DNA of 64,000 bases from NCBI RefSeq assembly GCF_900016645.1, contig NZ_CDGJ01000134.1; one strand, given 5' to 3'. This DNA comes from Acididesulfobacillus acetoxydans. GTDB taxonomy: Bacteria; Bacillota; Desulfitobacteriia; Desulfitobacteriales; Desulfitobacteriaceae. Of the stretch, positions 24,319 to 33,445 are shown in pieces. How positions within the stretch are numbered: the stretch's first letter is position 1; the number at the start of each line of letters is the position of its first letter. The notes under the pieces were generated by a model. That model ran no database searches, was not told the DNA's origin, and saw only the letters and a list, made by a program, of their open reading frames with translations. The position numbers and the translations under genes are program-made.

Positions 24319-24789
24319 TTGCCACGCAAAGGGTATATTGCTCAGCGCGAGATCCTGCCCGATCCGATTTACAAAAATAGGGTGGTCACGAAGTTTATCA
24401 ATCAGATCATGCTTGACGGTAAAAAAGGAACGGCAGAATCTATTTGTTATAACGCCTTCACCATTATTAAGGAAAAGACGGGCCGAGATCCGGTGGAGGT
24501 CTTCGAAACGGCCTTGAAAAATGTCATGCCGGTTCTGGAGGTTAAAGCCAGGCGGGTTGGCGGCGCCAATTACCAAGTTCCAATCGAAGTAAGGCCTGAA
24601 CGCCGGCAAACTTTGGGGCTGCGCTGGTTAGTCAGCTATTCCCGCAAACGCAGTGAAAAAACCATGCAGGAGAAGCTGGCCGGGGAACTCCTCGACGCGG
24701 CCAACAACGCCGGCGGTTCCGTTAAGAAAAAGGAAGACACGCATAAGATGGCTGAAGCCAACAGGGCCTTTGCTCATTATCGCTGGTAA
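24319..24789 (+). CDS. rpsG: 30S ribosomal protein S7
   Basis: A 156-residue 16S rRNA 3'-domain organiser at the E site. MPRKGYI start and KARRVGGANYQVPIEVRPER are typical. Translation begins with TTG at 24319, preceded by AAAGGGGGG; no ATG lies at the family N-terminus. Standard rpsL-rpsG-fusA order. Confidence 0.97.
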   Translation: MPRKGYIAQREILPDPIYKNRVVTKFINQIMLDGKKGTAESICYNAFTIIKEKTGRDPVEVFETALKNVMPVLEVKARRVGGANYQVPIEVRPERRQTLGLRWLVSYSRKRSEKTMQEKLAGELLDAANNAGGSVKKKEDTHKMAEANRAFAHYRW

Positions 24790-24827
24790 TCGGTCCGGTT
24801 GTGACTTTGGCAGAAAGGGGGATTATC

Positions 24828-26906
24828 ATGGCAAGGCAATATCCATTAGAGAGGACTCGGAATATCGGCATCATGGCTCACATCGATGCCGGCAAAACGA
24901 CGACGACCGAGCGCATCCTTTTCTACACAGGACGGGTGCACAAGATCGGGGAAGTTCATGACGGCGCTGCGACCATGGACTGGATGGTCCAGGAGCAGGA
25001 ACGCGGCATCACGATTACCTCGGCGGCCACGACCTGTGCCTGGAAAAATCACCGCATTAACATCATAGACACACCAGGACACGTGGATTTCACAGTAGAA
25101 GTGGAGCGTTCTCTGCGCGTGCTCGATGGCGCAGTGGCCGTCTTTTGTTCGGTTGGCGGTGTTGAGCCACAATCCGAGACAGTATGGCGGCAGGCGGATA
25201 AGTACGGGGTTCCCCGTATTGCCTATATCAACAAGATGGATCGGATGGGTGCCGATTTTTTTCGGGGAGTTTCAATGATTGCCGACCGGCTGGGTGCTAA
25301 TCCCGTACCAATCCAACTCCCTATAGGGGTTGAAGATTCCTTCAAAGGGATCGTGGATTTGGTGACGATGAAAGCCGTCACCTACACGGATGATCTTGGC
25401 ACCACCAGTGACATCGCCGATATCCCCGGAGACTTAGTCGAGCTAGCCAATGAATATCGTGAGAAACTCGTCGAGGCCGTGGCCGAGACGGATGAAGGGC
25501 TCATGATGAAGTATCTGGAAGGTGAAGAACTGACGGAAGAAGAGATCCGCGGCGGGATCCGCCGCGGTACGATTGGGTTGAAATTCATCCCGATCCTTTG
25601 CGGTTCTTCGTTCAAGAACAAAGGGGTACAACCGCTGTTGGACGCGGTCGTTGATTACATGCCATCCCCGCTGGATGTGCCTGCCATTAAAGGGGTGCAT
25701 CCGGAGACGGGCGAGAATGATCAGAGACATTCTGACGATACTCAGCCGTTTTCCGCCTTGGCCTTTAAGATCATGGCTGACCCCTATGTGGGTAAATTGG
25801 CATTTTTCCGGGTATATTCGGGAGTGCTGTCCTCGGGTTCCTATGTTTACAATTCGACCAAAGGAAAGCGTGAGCGCATTGGCCGGATTCTGCAGATGCA
25901 CGCCAATCACCGCGAAGACATTCAGGAGGTGCGCTCCGGGGACATCGCGGCGGCCGTCGGTCTGAAGGACACGACCACAGGGGACACTTTGTGTGACGAA
26001 AAAAGCCCGATCATTCTTGAGGCCATGCAGTTTCCCGAACCGGTGATTCATGTTGCGGTCGAGCCCAAAACGAAGGCCGACCAGGAGAAAATGGGCGGAG
26101 CGCTGAGCCGCTTGGCGGAGGAGGACCCGACCTTTCGTATGCACACGGATACCGAAACCGGGCAGACGATTATCTCCGGTATGGGCGAGCTCCATCTGGA
26201 AATTATCGTCGACCGGCTGCAGCGCGAATTCAAAGTGGACTGCAATGTCGGACGTCCGCAAGTTGCGTATAAGGAGACGATCCATCGCGCCGTCAAGGCA
26301 GAAGGGAAGTTCGTGCGTCAGTCCGGCGGCCGGGGTCAGTACGGCCATTGCTGGATTGAGTTGGAACCCCTGGAAGCGGGCAGCGGTTTTGAGTTTGTCA
26401 ATAAGATTGTCGGCGGCGTGATCCCCAGGGAGTACATTCCGGCGATTGGTGCGGGTATAGAAGAGGCCATGCAAAACGGTATCCTGGCGGGGTACCCGGT
26501 CCTGGACGTGCGCGCCACGGTTTACGACGGGTCCTACCATGACGTGGATTCTTCAGAAATGGCTTTCAAGATTGCCGGCTCCATGGCCTTTAAAGCAGCG
26601 GCTGCCAAGGCTGATCCCGTGATTCTGGAACCGATCATGAGAGTTGAAGTCACGGTCCCGGAAGAATACATGGGGGACGTGATCGGGGATATGAATTCAA
26701 GGCGGGGACGAATCGAAGGAATGGAAGCCCGGGCGGGAGCTCAAGTAGTGCGGGGTTTTGTACCGCTGGCCGAAATGTTCGGTTACGCGACGGATCTGCG
26801 CTCGCGCACCCAGGGACGGGGTACCTACGTAATGATGTTTGATCATTACGAGGATGTGCCCAAGAACATCGCCGAAGGGATCATCACGAAACGGCAAGGC
26901 GCCTGA
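24828..26906 (+). CDS. fusA: Elongation factor G
   Basis: A 692-residue translocation GTPase. G1 AHIDAGKTTTTER, switch II DTPGHVDF and NKMDRMGADF are intact, with domains II-V following (for example SGMGELHLEIIVDRL and GRGQYGHCWIELEP). ATG 24828 has AAAGGGGG upstream and fits the family N-terminus (MARQYPLERTRNIGIMAH); an upstream GTG would add nine residues. Confidence 0.98.
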   Translation: MARQYPLERTRNIGIMAHIDAGKTTTTERILFYTGRVHKIGEVHDGAATMDWMVQEQERGITITSAATTCAWKNHRINIIDTPGHVDFTVEVERSLRVLDGAVAVFCSVGGVEPQSETVWRQADKYGVPRIAYINKMDRMGADFFRGVSMIADRLGANPVPIQLPIGVEDSFKGIVDLVTMKAVTYTDDLGTTSDIADIPGDLVELANEYREKLVEAVAETDEGLMMKYLEGEELTEEEIRGGIRRGTIGLKFIPILCGSSFKNKGVQPLLDAVVDYMPSPLDVPAIKGVHPETGENDQRHSDDTQPFSALAFKIMADPYVGKLAFFRVYSGVLSSGSYVYNSTKGKRERIGRILQMHANHREDIQEVRSGDIAAAVGLKDTTTGDTLCDEKSPIILEAMQFPEPVIHVAVEPKTKADQEKMGGALSRLAEEDPTFRMHTDTETGQTIISGMGELHLEIIVDRLQREFKVDCNVGRPQVAYKETIHRAVKAEGKFVRQSGGRGQYGHCWIELEPLEAGSGFEFVNKIVGGVIPREYIPAIGAGIEEAMQNGILAGYPVLDVRATVYDGSYHDVDSSEMAFKIAGSMAFKAAAAKADPVILEPIMRVEVTVPEEYMGDVIGDMNSRRGRIEGMEARAGAQVVRGFVPLAEMFGYATDLRSRTQGRGTYVMMFDHYEDVPKNIAEGIITKRQGA

Positions 26907-26946
26907 TTCAGAGACCGGAAGCCGGAGGTCAGACATCGAGGCTGCG
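26907..26946 (+). repeat. Degenerate GGTCxGAxG repeat after fusA
   Basis: cagagaccggaagccggagg and tcagacatcgagg resemble the cagaggtcggaagt units between the two tRNA genes. The 137-base fusA-tuf gap is otherwise featureless. Confidence 0.45.
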
Positions 26947-27043
26947 TCAGCATGGTCAGTTCCGGCCCGGGTACAGTGCCGAGTAATGCCACATTGTGGC
27001 CAAATCCTTGACCTTAATTCTATTAAAGGAGTGAAACACTCAA

Positions 27044-28246
27044 ATGGCAAAACAAAAGTACGAACGTACCAAGCCCCACGTTAACGTCGGAACCATCGGT
27101 CACGTTGACCATGGCAAGACGACTACCACGGCGGCCATCACCCTGGTTCTGTCTAAGACCGGCGGAGCGGTAGCCACGGCTTTTGACCAGATTGACAAGG
27201 CCCCGGAGGAGAGGGAACGCGGTATCACGATTTCGACGGCTCACGTGGAATATGAAACAGCCACCCGGCACTATGCCCACGTGGACTGCCCAGGCCACGC
27301 CGATTACATCAAGAACATGATCACCGGCGCCGCCCAGATGGACGGGGCCATCCTGGTTGTCTCCGCCGCCGACGGACCGATGCCGCAAACGCGGGAGCAT
27401 ATTCTCTTGGCCCGTCAGGTCGGTGTGCCCTATATCGTGGTCTGGCTCAACAAAGCAGACATGGTGGATGATCCGGAACTGATGGAGCTTGTGGAAATGG
27501 AAATCCGTGAGCTGTTGAGCGAATACGAATTCCCGGGCGACGATATTCCGATTGTCGCGGGTTCCGGCTTGAAGGCTCTTGAATGCGGCTGCGGTAAACG
27601 CGAGTGTGAGTGGTGCGGCAAGATCTGGGAGCTGATGGATGCCATCGATTCCTACATTCCCACACCGCAGCGCGATACCGACAAACCTTTCCTTATGCCT
27701 GTGGAAGATGTCTTTACCATCACCGGCCGCGGAACCGTGGCTACCGGCAGGGTTGAGCGCGGCATGGTGAAAGTCGGAGATGAAGTGGAGATCGTCGGCC
27801 TGACGGATGCGCCTCGCAAAACCGTGGTGACCGGGGTGGAGATGTTCCGCAAGCTTCTCGATCAGGCCCAAGCCGGGGACAATATCGGCTGCCTGCTGCG
27901 TGGCGTGGAACGCAAGGACGTCGAACGCGGTCAGGTTTTGGCGAAGACGGGCAGCATTAAGCCTCATACGAAGTTCAGCGGCGAAGTATACGTCTTGAGC
28001 AAGGAAGAGGGCGGACGCCATACGCCTTTCTTCAACAACTACCGGCCGCAGTTCTACTTCCGCACCACGGACGTGACCGGAGTCATCACACTGCCCGAAG
28101 GGACGGAGATGATCATGCCGGGAGACCGGGTTACGATCAATGTGGAACTCATTACCCCGATTGCCATGGAAGTGGGTCTGCGTTTCGCTATCCGCGAGGG
28201 CGGCCGTACAGTGGGAGCCGGAGTGGTTGCCAATATCGTGGAATAA
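27044..28246 (+). CDS. tuf: Elongation factor Tu
   Basis: A 400-residue EF-Tu that delivers aminoacyl-tRNA. GHVDHGKTTTTAA (G1), DCPGHADYIKNM (G3) and NKADMVDD (G4) are intact. At the end of the G domain a cysteine-rich insertion LECGCGKRECEWCGKIWELM (Cys181, 183, 188, 191) replaces the usual short loop; I recall similar insertions from Peptococcaceae and Moorella. ATG follows AAAGGAG. Only one tuf copy is in the window. Confidence 0.98.
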   Translation: MAKQKYERTKPHVNVGTIGHVDHGKTTTTAAITLVLSKTGGAVATAFDQIDKAPEERERGITISTAHVEYETATRHYAHVDCPGHADYIKNMITGAAQMDGAILVVSAADGPMPQTREHILLARQVGVPYIVVWLNKADMVDDPELMELVEMEIRELLSEYEFPGDDIPIVAGSGLKALECGCGKRECEWCGKIWELMDAIDSYIPTPQRDTDKPFLMPVEDVFTITGRGTVATGRVERGMVKVGDEVEIVGLTDAPRKTVVTGVEMFRKLLDQAQAGDNIGCLLRGVERKDVERGQVLAKTGSIKPHTKFSGEVYVLSKEEGGRHTPFFNNYRPQFYFRTTDVTGVITLPEGTEMIMPGDRVTINVELITPIAMEVGLRFAIREGGRTVGAGVVANIVE

Positions 28247-28346
28247 ATCCTGAAGAACCGGACGGTTCGGCCGGAGAGACTATGTCAAAAGTGCCGAAAT
28301 CCGCGGGCTGCCCGGAGTTCGGTTTCCCGGTTTCCGCGTTTGGGGA

Positions 28347-28370
28347 GGGCGGCCGCTTTGCCTGCCGCCC
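28347..28370 (+). other. GC-rich hairpin between tuf and rpsJ
   Basis: GGGCGGC and GCCGCCC form a 7-bp stem with a 10-base loop, not followed by a T run. It may be a weak terminator or leader structure in the 250-base tuf-rpsJ gap, where nothing else is evident. Confidence 0.4.
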
Positions 28371-28498
28371 GTAACTTTCCGGCGAACAGGGCCGGGAAAA
28401 AGTGAAGCGTAAAAGGTTGCCGGCACGGGGGCTCCGCCCGGACCGGGTAATTTTTACGCCATTTGCCCGCTTGAGAGGGCTGAAGGAGGATGGTTATA

Positions 28499-28804
28499 AT
28501 GAGCCAAAAGATCCGCATTCGTTTAAAAGCGTTTGATCACAAGGCGTTGGACCAGTCGGCCGCCAGGATTGTCGAGACGGCGAAACGGACCGGGGCGCAG
28601 GTGAGCGGCCCCATTCCTTTGCCCACGGAGAAAAACATCTACACGATTCTTCGTTCTCCGCACGTCAATAAGGATTCCCGCGAACAGTTTGAGATGCGAA
28701 CACACAAGCGCCTTATTGACATTCTCGAGCCCACGTCGAAAACGGTCGATTCCCTGATGCGTCTGGACCTGCCGGCGGGGGTCGATATTGAGATCAAATT
28801 ATAA
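28499..28804 (+). CDS. rpsJ: 30S ribosomal protein S10 / NusE
   Basis: A 101-residue S10, also the NusE partner of NusG and NusB. IRIRLKAFDHKALDQSA and SREQFEMRTHKRLIDI are signatures. ATG 28499 follows AAGGAGG at 9 bases; an in-frame ATG at 28490 overlaps that site. First gene of the S10 operon but separated from rplC by 220 bases containing another promoter. Confidence 0.97.
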   Translation: MSQKIRIRLKAFDHKALDQSAARIVETAKRTGAQVSGPIPLPTEKNIYTILRSPHVNKDSREQFEMRTHKRLIDILEPTSKTVDSLMRLDLPAGVDIEIKL

Positions 28805-28834
28805 GGGTGGCTATTCGCCAGAGGGGAAATTTTA

Positions 28835-28864
28835 CTGGCATTGCAAAGGTATTTGTGCTATAAT
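28835..28864 (+). promoter_or_regulatory. Promoter of the rplC-led S10/spc transcript
   Basis: A perfect TATAAT (28859-28864) with CTGGCA, a 4/6 match to the -35 box, 18 bases upstream. It lies between rpsJ and rplC with a leader of about 150 bases, so the long ribosomal operon can start here independently of rpsJ. Confidence 0.65.
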
Positions 28865-29024
28865 ATCTGTGTTTGTTGTGTGAAACGCCCGGAGGCGTGG
28901 TTCCAAAGTGCGGGCCGCGGTCAAGCCCGAAAGTGCGGGTATGGCGCAGGTTCCGAGCAAAATAGAAACGCTCTCGTGCTCCGGAAAACTTCGGTGCACT
29001 TCAAAGCGTTAGGAGGTGGCATTC

Positions 29025-29669
29025 GTGTCTAAAGGGATCTTGGGCAGAAAAGTCGGGATGACCCAAGTCTTCGTGGAGAATGGGCACTTGATTCCCGTCA
29101 CGGTTGTGGAAGCAGGACCCTGTTATGTCGTGCAGAAGAAAACTGCCGCAACGGACGGGTATAACGCCATTCAAGTAGGCTTTGGCGAGAAAAGGGAGAG
29201 CTTGGCGAATAAGCCGGAGAAAGGCCATTTTCAAAAAGCTCAGCAGAAGCCGCTGCGTTTTCTCAGAGAGTTTAAAGTGTCGGCGGACGACGTGGAAGGC
29301 TACCAGTTAGGGCAGGAAATCAAGGCGGATGTTTTTCAAAGCGGGGATCGCATCGACGTCGTGGGCGTGTCCAGAGGAAAAGGCTTTGAAGGGATGATCA
29401 AGCGGCACGGCGCGCGGCGGGGACCTATGAAACATGGGTCGAAATACCATCACCGCACAGGTTCGTTAGGCGCGAAGGGTCCGGCTCGCGTTTTTAAAGG
29501 ACGCAAACTTCCCGGACGTATGGGCGGAGACCGGGTTACGGTGCAAAACCTTGAAATTGTCCGGGTTGATGTGGATAAGAACATGGTTTTAGTCAAAGGG
29601 GCAGTTCCGGGGGCAAAAAAAGGATTGCTCATTCTGAAAGCTTCCGTCAAGGGCGTTAAGGCGAAGTAA
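29025..29669 (+). CDS. rplC: 50S ribosomal protein L3
   Basis: A 214-residue L3 that seeds 50S assembly and reaches the peptidyl-transferase centre. GILGRKVGMTQVF and the central loop GARRGPMKHGSKYHH, with GRKLPGRMGG, are characteristic. GTG 29025 is used, six bases after AGGAGGTG; an earlier in-frame GTG falls in the ribosome site. Confidence 0.97.
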   Translation: MSKGILGRKVGMTQVFVENGHLIPVTVVEAGPCYVVQKKTAATDGYNAIQVGFGEKRESLANKPEKGHFQKAQQKPLRFLREFKVSADDVEGYQLGQEIKADVFQSGDRIDVVGVSRGKGFEGMIKRHGARRGPMKHGSKYHHRTGSLGAKGPARVFKGRKLPGRMGGDRVTVQNLEIVRVDVDKNMVLVKGAVPGAKKGLLILKASVKGVKAK

Positions 29670-29693
29670 CGCGAGAGAAAGGAGGAATCGGGC

Positions 29694-30317
29694 ATGCCTA
29701 AAGTTCAAGTATTAAATATGCAAGGCGCTCCCGTCGGGGAGATTGACTTGAACGAAGATATTTTCGGAATAAAACCTAACCAACACGCGGTGCATACGAC
29801 GGTTGTCTCTCTCCTGGCCGGCCGGCGCAGCGGCAGCCAGTCCGCCTTGTTGCGCAGTGAAGTGCGCGGCGGCGGACGCAAGCCCTGGCGGCAGAAAGGA
29901 ACGGGCAAGGCGCGCTCCGGCAGCACACGTTCGCCGATTTGGCGGGGCGGCGGAGTAGTATTCGCCCCCAAGCCCCGCAAGTATGGTTTCCAAGTGCCGA
30001 AGAAAGTACGGCGGCTGGCGTTGTGCTCCGCTCTCTCAGCCAAAGTTCAGTTGGAGAATTTGATTGTTCTGGACCAATTGAAGCTGGCGGAAGCGAAAAC
30101 ACGAGAGATGGTTAAAGTTCTGGAGGCGTTGAAGGCCGGCAAGAAGGCCCTGGTTGTAACCGCTCAGAGCGACGAGACAATCAGCCGGGCGGCGCGCAAC
30201 ATCGCCGGCGTGAAGGCCACGCCGGTCCAGGGCTTGAACGTTTTTGATATTTTAAACCACGATGTTTTGGTTTTGACCCAAGAGGCCGTAGCGAAAGCGG
30301 AGGAGGTGTTTGCGTAA
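29694..30317 (+). CDS. rplD: 50S ribosomal protein L4
   Basis: A 207-residue L4 lining the exit tunnel. The extended loop GRKPWRQKGTGKARSGSTRS and the conserved RSPIWRGGGVVF(A/G)PKPR are visible. Its stop overlaps the rplW start by one base (TAATG), indicating translational coupling. Confidence 0.97.
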   Translation: MPKVQVLNMQGAPVGEIDLNEDIFGIKPNQHAVHTTVVSLLAGRRSGSQSALLRSEVRGGGRKPWRQKGTGKARSGSTRSPIWRGGGVVFAPKPRKYGFQVPKKVRRLALCSALSAKVQLENLIVLDQLKLAEAKTREMVKVLEALKAGKKALVVTAQSDETISRAARNIAGVKATPVQGLNVFDILNHDVLVLTQEAVAKAEEVFA

Positions 30318-30604
30318 TGCGCGATGCACGTGATGTTCTCAGACGTCCGGTCATTTCCGAAAAATCGGTGAACCTGTCGGCTGAAAACAAATACTCCTTC
30401 TGGGTCGACCCGGCCGCCAATAAGATCGAAATCAAAAACGCGGTGGAGAAGATGTTTAAAGTGGGTGTGACCGAAGTCCGGACCATGAATGTCAAAGGCC
30501 GCGTGAAACGGGTGGGTCGCCACAGCGGCAGAACTCCGGATCGGAAGAAGGCCGTCGTGACCTTGAGACCCGGAGACGCGATCGAAGGATTTGCCGGTCT
30601 CTAA
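30317..30604 (+). CDS. rplW: 50S ribosomal protein L23
   Basis: A 95-residue tunnel-exit protein where trigger factor and SRP dock. VLRRPVISEKS and KYSFWVDPAANKIEIKNAVE are typical; the C-terminal loop GRVKRVGRHSGRTPDRKKAV binds 23S rRNA. Coupled to rplD by overlapping stop and start codons. Confidence 0.97.
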   Translation: MRDARDVLRRPVISEKSVNLSAENKYSFWVDPAANKIEIKNAVEKMFKVGVTEVRTMNVKGRVKRVGRHSGRTPDRKKAVVTLRPGDAIEGFAGL

Positions 30605-30629
30605 AGCGGATGCGAAGGGAGTGTTAGCC

Positions 30630-31457
30630 ATGCCGGTTAAAGCATTTAAACCAACCTCTCCGGGTCGGCGTCAGATGAGTGTCTCGACCTTCGAGGAAAT
30701 TACGAAAAGTGAACCCGAGCGTTCCCTGACCGAGCCTCTGCGCAAACGCGCCGGTCGCAACCAGCAAGGGCGTTTGACCGTTAGGCATAAGGGCGGGGGG
30801 CATAAACGCCTCTATCGGGTTATTGATTTTAAGCGCGGCAAAGACGGGGTTGCGGCCAAAGTTGCCGCGATAGAATATGATCCCAACCGTTCGGCCAATA
30901 TCGCCTTGCTCCATTATGCGGACGGTCTCAAAACTTATATTCTGGCTCCCAACGGCCTGCAGGTGGGTATGACAGTCGTTTCCGGGGCGGATGCCGACAT
31001 CAAGGTGGGAAACGCTTTGCCCCTGAGGAACATCCCCGTGGGAACTCTTTTGCACAATATTGAGATGAAACCCGGCAAAGGGGCTCAGTTGGTCAGGACA
31101 GCCGGCGGCTCCGCCCAGTTGATGGCCAAGGAAGGGGCTTACGCCACTCTGCGCCTGCCCTCCGGAGAAATGAGGCTGGTGCATCTGAATTGCCGGGCCA
31201 CCATCGGCCAGGTCGGCAACCTCGAGCACGAAAATATTCACCTCGGCAAAGCCGGGAGAACGCGGTGGCTGGGCATCAGGCCGACCGTGCGCGGTTCGGT
31301 GATGAACCCCGTCGATCACCCCCATGGCGGGGGCGAGGGGCGCAACCCGATTGGGCGCAATCCTGTCACTCCTTGGGGCAAACCGGCCCTGGGTGCCAAG
31401 ACGCGCAAGAAAAAGAATCCGACGAGTCGCTTTATCGTCAAGCGGCGCAGCAAATAA
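30630..31457 (+). CDS. rplB: 50S ribosomal protein L2
   Basis: A 275-residue L2, near the peptidyl-transferase centre. VRHKGGGHKRLYRVIDF, GAYATLRLPSGEMR and the catalytic-region loop NPVDHPHGGGEGR (critical His in the family) are intact. ATG 30630 follows AAGGGAGTG and gives the family N-terminus MPVKAFKPTSPGRR; a start 13 codons earlier lies at the rplW stop and is less likely. Confidence 0.98.
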   Translation: MPVKAFKPTSPGRRQMSVSTFEEITKSEPERSLTEPLRKRAGRNQQGRLTVRHKGGGHKRLYRVIDFKRGKDGVAAKVAAIEYDPNRSANIALLHYADGLKTYILAPNGLQVGMTVVSGADADIKVGNALPLRNIPVGTLLHNIEMKPGKGAQLVRTAGGSAQLMAKEGAYATLRLPSGEMRLVHLNCRATIGQVGNLEHENIHLGKAGRTRWLGIRPTVRGSVMNPVDHPHGGGEGRNPIGRNPVTPWGKPALGAKTRKKKNPTSRFIVKRRSK

Positions 31458-31487
31458 GGTTTATACCAGCCGAAAGGAGGCCCAGGA

Positions 31488-31769
31488 ATGAGCAGATCCC
31501 TCAAAAAAGGACCCTACGCGCAAGCCCGGCTGTTGCAGCGGGTGGAAGCGATGAATCAATCCGGCGAAAAACGCGTCCTCAAGACGTGGTCCCGGCGTTC
31601 GACCATCTACCCTCAGATGGTAGGGCATACGATTGCCGTTCATGACGGCCGTAAGCATATTCCCATTTATTTGACCGAAGATATGGTGGGGCACAAACTG
31701 GGTGAGTTTGCGCCGACCCGCACCTTTAAGGGCCACGCCGGCAGTGAAAAATCAAGCGGGCTACGTTAA
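31488..31769 (+). CDS. rpsS: 30S ribosomal protein S19
   Basis: A 93-residue head protein. MSRSLKKGPYAQARLLQRVE and HDGRKHIPIYLTEDMVGHKL are signatures. AAAGGAGG precedes the ATG. Lies between rplB and rplV as universal. Confidence 0.98.
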   Translation: MSRSLKKGPYAQARLLQRVEAMNQSGEKRVLKTWSRRSTIYPQMVGHTIAVHDGRKHIPIYLTEDMVGHKLGEFAPTRTFKGHAGSEKSSGLR

Positions 31770-31787
31770 TCTGGAGGAGGTATTGGA

Positions 31788-32129
31788 ATGCAAGCCAAAG
31801 CGATTGCCAAATATGTGCGTGTCTCTCCTCGCAAGGTACGCCAGGTTGTCGATCTGATACGCGGCAAGAAAGTTCCCGAGGCATTGGCCATCCTCCGCTT
31901 TACCCCGAACGGATCGACGGAGCCGGTGACGAAAGTCCTCAAGTCGGCCGTAGCCAACGCGGAGCATAATCTGGAACTTAACCCGGACGAACTTTTTGTT
32001 ACCCGGATTTACGTGGACCAGGGGCCGACTATGAAAAGGATTAAACCGCGCGCTATGGGCCGGGCGGATCAAATTCGCAAACGGGGCAGTCACATCACCG
32101 TGGTGGTCGGCGACAAGAAGGAGGACTAG
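31788..32129 (+). CDS. rplV: 50S ribosomal protein L22
   Basis: A 113-residue tunnel-constriction protein. YVRVSPRKVRQVVDLIRGK and the beta-hairpin tip PTMKRIKPRAMGRADQIRKR are conserved. Eighteen bases after rpsS, good AGGAGG site. Confidence 0.98.
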   Translation: MQAKAIAKYVRVSPRKVRQVVDLIRGKKVPEALAILRFTPNGSTEPVTKVLKSAVANAEHNLELNPDELFVTRIYVDQGPTMKRIKPRAMGRADQIRKRGSHITVVVGDKKED

Positions 32130-32132
32130 GCG

Positions 32133-32792
32133 ATGGGTCAAAAAGTTAATCCGAAAGGCTTTCGCGTCGGAATCATCCGTGACTGGGAAGGCCGCTGGTA
32201 TGCCGATAAGAATTACTCGGAACTCCTGCATGAGGACCTGAAAGTCCGCAAGTTTATCAAAAAGAAGCTGTTCCAGGCCGGGGTGCCGAAAGTGGAAATT
32301 GAACGCGCGGCCAACCGGGTCAAAGTCTCCGTCCATGCCGCGAAACCCGGGATAGTTATCGGCAGAGGCGGTGTCGAAGTCGAGAACCTGCGCAAACAGT
32401 TGGAGGGGCTGACCGGGAAACAGGTCGCCGTCAACATCGTGGAAGTAAAGAAGCCGGAGCTGGACGCCCAACTCGTGGCCGAGAGCGTGGCTCAGCAGTT
32501 GGAAAAGAGGATCTCCTTCCGCCGGGCGATGAAACAAACCGTCGGCCGCACCATGCGCCAGGGAGCCCAGGGGATCAAGATTTCCTGTGCCGGCCGCTTG
32601 GCTGGCGCGGAGATTGCCCGGACGGAGTGGTATAACGAGGGGAAAGTACCCCTTCATACTTTGCGCGCCGACATAGACTACGGCTTCGCGGAAGCGAACA
32701 CGACCTATGGCAAAATCGGCGTTAAAGTTTGGATTTACAAAGGAGAAATTCTTCCCGCCAAGAAAGTCTCTCAGGTGGAAGGAGGAAAATAG
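32133..32792 (+). CDS. rpsC: 30S ribosomal protein S3
   Basis: A 219-residue mRNA-entry protein. N-terminal MGQKVNPKGFRVGIIRDWEG, a KH domain with GIVIGRGGVEVENLRKQL, and the C-terminal segment GRLAGAEIARTEW. Its stop codon directly abuts the ATG of rplP. Confidence 0.98.
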   Translation: MGQKVNPKGFRVGIIRDWEGRWYADKNYSELLHEDLKVRKFIKKKLFQAGVPKVEIERAANRVKVSVHAAKPGIVIGRGGVEVENLRKQLEGLTGKQVAVNIVEVKKPELDAQLVAESVAQQLEKRISFRRAMKQTVGRTMRQGAQGIKISCAGRLAGAEIARTEWYNEGKVPLHTLRADIDYGFAEANTTYGKIGVKVWIYKGEILPAKKVSQVEGGK

Positions 32793-33230
32793 ATGCTTGT
32801 TCCAACCAGAGTAAAACACCGGAAACAACACCGCGGCCGCATGAGAGGGAAAGCGACCCGCGGCAATACCGTGACCTTTGGCGAATTCGGTTTGGCAGCT
32901 CTGGAACCCGCCTGGATTACCAACCGGCAGATTGAGGCAGCCCGTATCGCCATGACCCGTTACATCAAACGGGGCGGTCAAGTGTGGATTAAGATTTTCC
33001 CGGATAAACCGATAACCGCGAAGCCGGCGGAGACCCGCATGGGCAGCGGCAAGGGAGCGCCGGAGTATTGGGTGGCGGTTGTCAAGCCCGGACGCGTGAT
33101 GTTTGAACTGGCCGGCATCCCGGAAGAGGTGGCCCGTGAGGCCTTGCGGCTGGCGGCTCATAAACTTCCGATTAAATGCCAAATCGTGCGCCGTGAGGAG
33201 CTCGAAGGGGGTGGCGCGGATGAGGAGTAA
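32793..33230 (+). CDS. rplP: 50S ribosomal protein L16
   Basis: A 145-residue protein that contacts A-site tRNA. MLVPTRVKHRKQHRGRM start and TRYIKRGGQVWIKIFPDKP and RMGSGKGAPEYWVAVVKPG are signatures. The end overlaps rpmC by 11 bases; the last residues GGGADEE are slightly extended compared with short forms. Confidence 0.98.
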   Translation: MLVPTRVKHRKQHRGRMRGKATRGNTVTFGEFGLAALEPAWITNRQIEAARIAMTRYIKRGGQVWIKIFPDKPITAKPAETRMGSGKGAPEYWVAVVKPGRVMFELAGIPEEVAREALRLAAHKLPIKCQIVRREELEGGGADEE

Positions 33231-33423
33231 GGAATTCCGCGATCTGACGGACGAAGAGGTTCTAAAGAAAATCGATGAGCTCAAAACGGAACTGTTTAAT
33301 TTACGTTTTCAACTGGCCACGGGACAACTTGACAATTTTATGCGCATCCGTGAAGTGCGCAAGGGCATTGCGAGAGGGCAGACAATTCTCCGCGAGCGCG
33401 AACTGAACATCGAGCGCGTTTAG
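33220..33423 (+). CDS. rpmC: 50S ribosomal protein L29
   Basis: A 67-residue two-helix protein at the tunnel exit. KEFRDLTDEEVLKKIDELK and ELFNLRFQLATGQLDN are typical. The ATG at 33220 lies inside the end of rplP, preceded by GAAGGGGGTGG, so translation is coupled. Confidence 0.97.
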   Translation: MRSKEFRDLTDEEVLKKIDELKTELFNLRFQLATGQLDNFMRIREVRKGIARGQTILRERELNIERV

Positions 33424-33445
33424 GCTGGGAAAGGAGGATACACGA

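Noticed and set aside
31761..33284. A 507-codon open frame on the minus strand opposite rplV-rpsC-rplP
   Set aside because: It is antisense to three intact ribosomal genes, has no ribosome site, and its composition is that of a shadow frame in GC-rich coding DNA.
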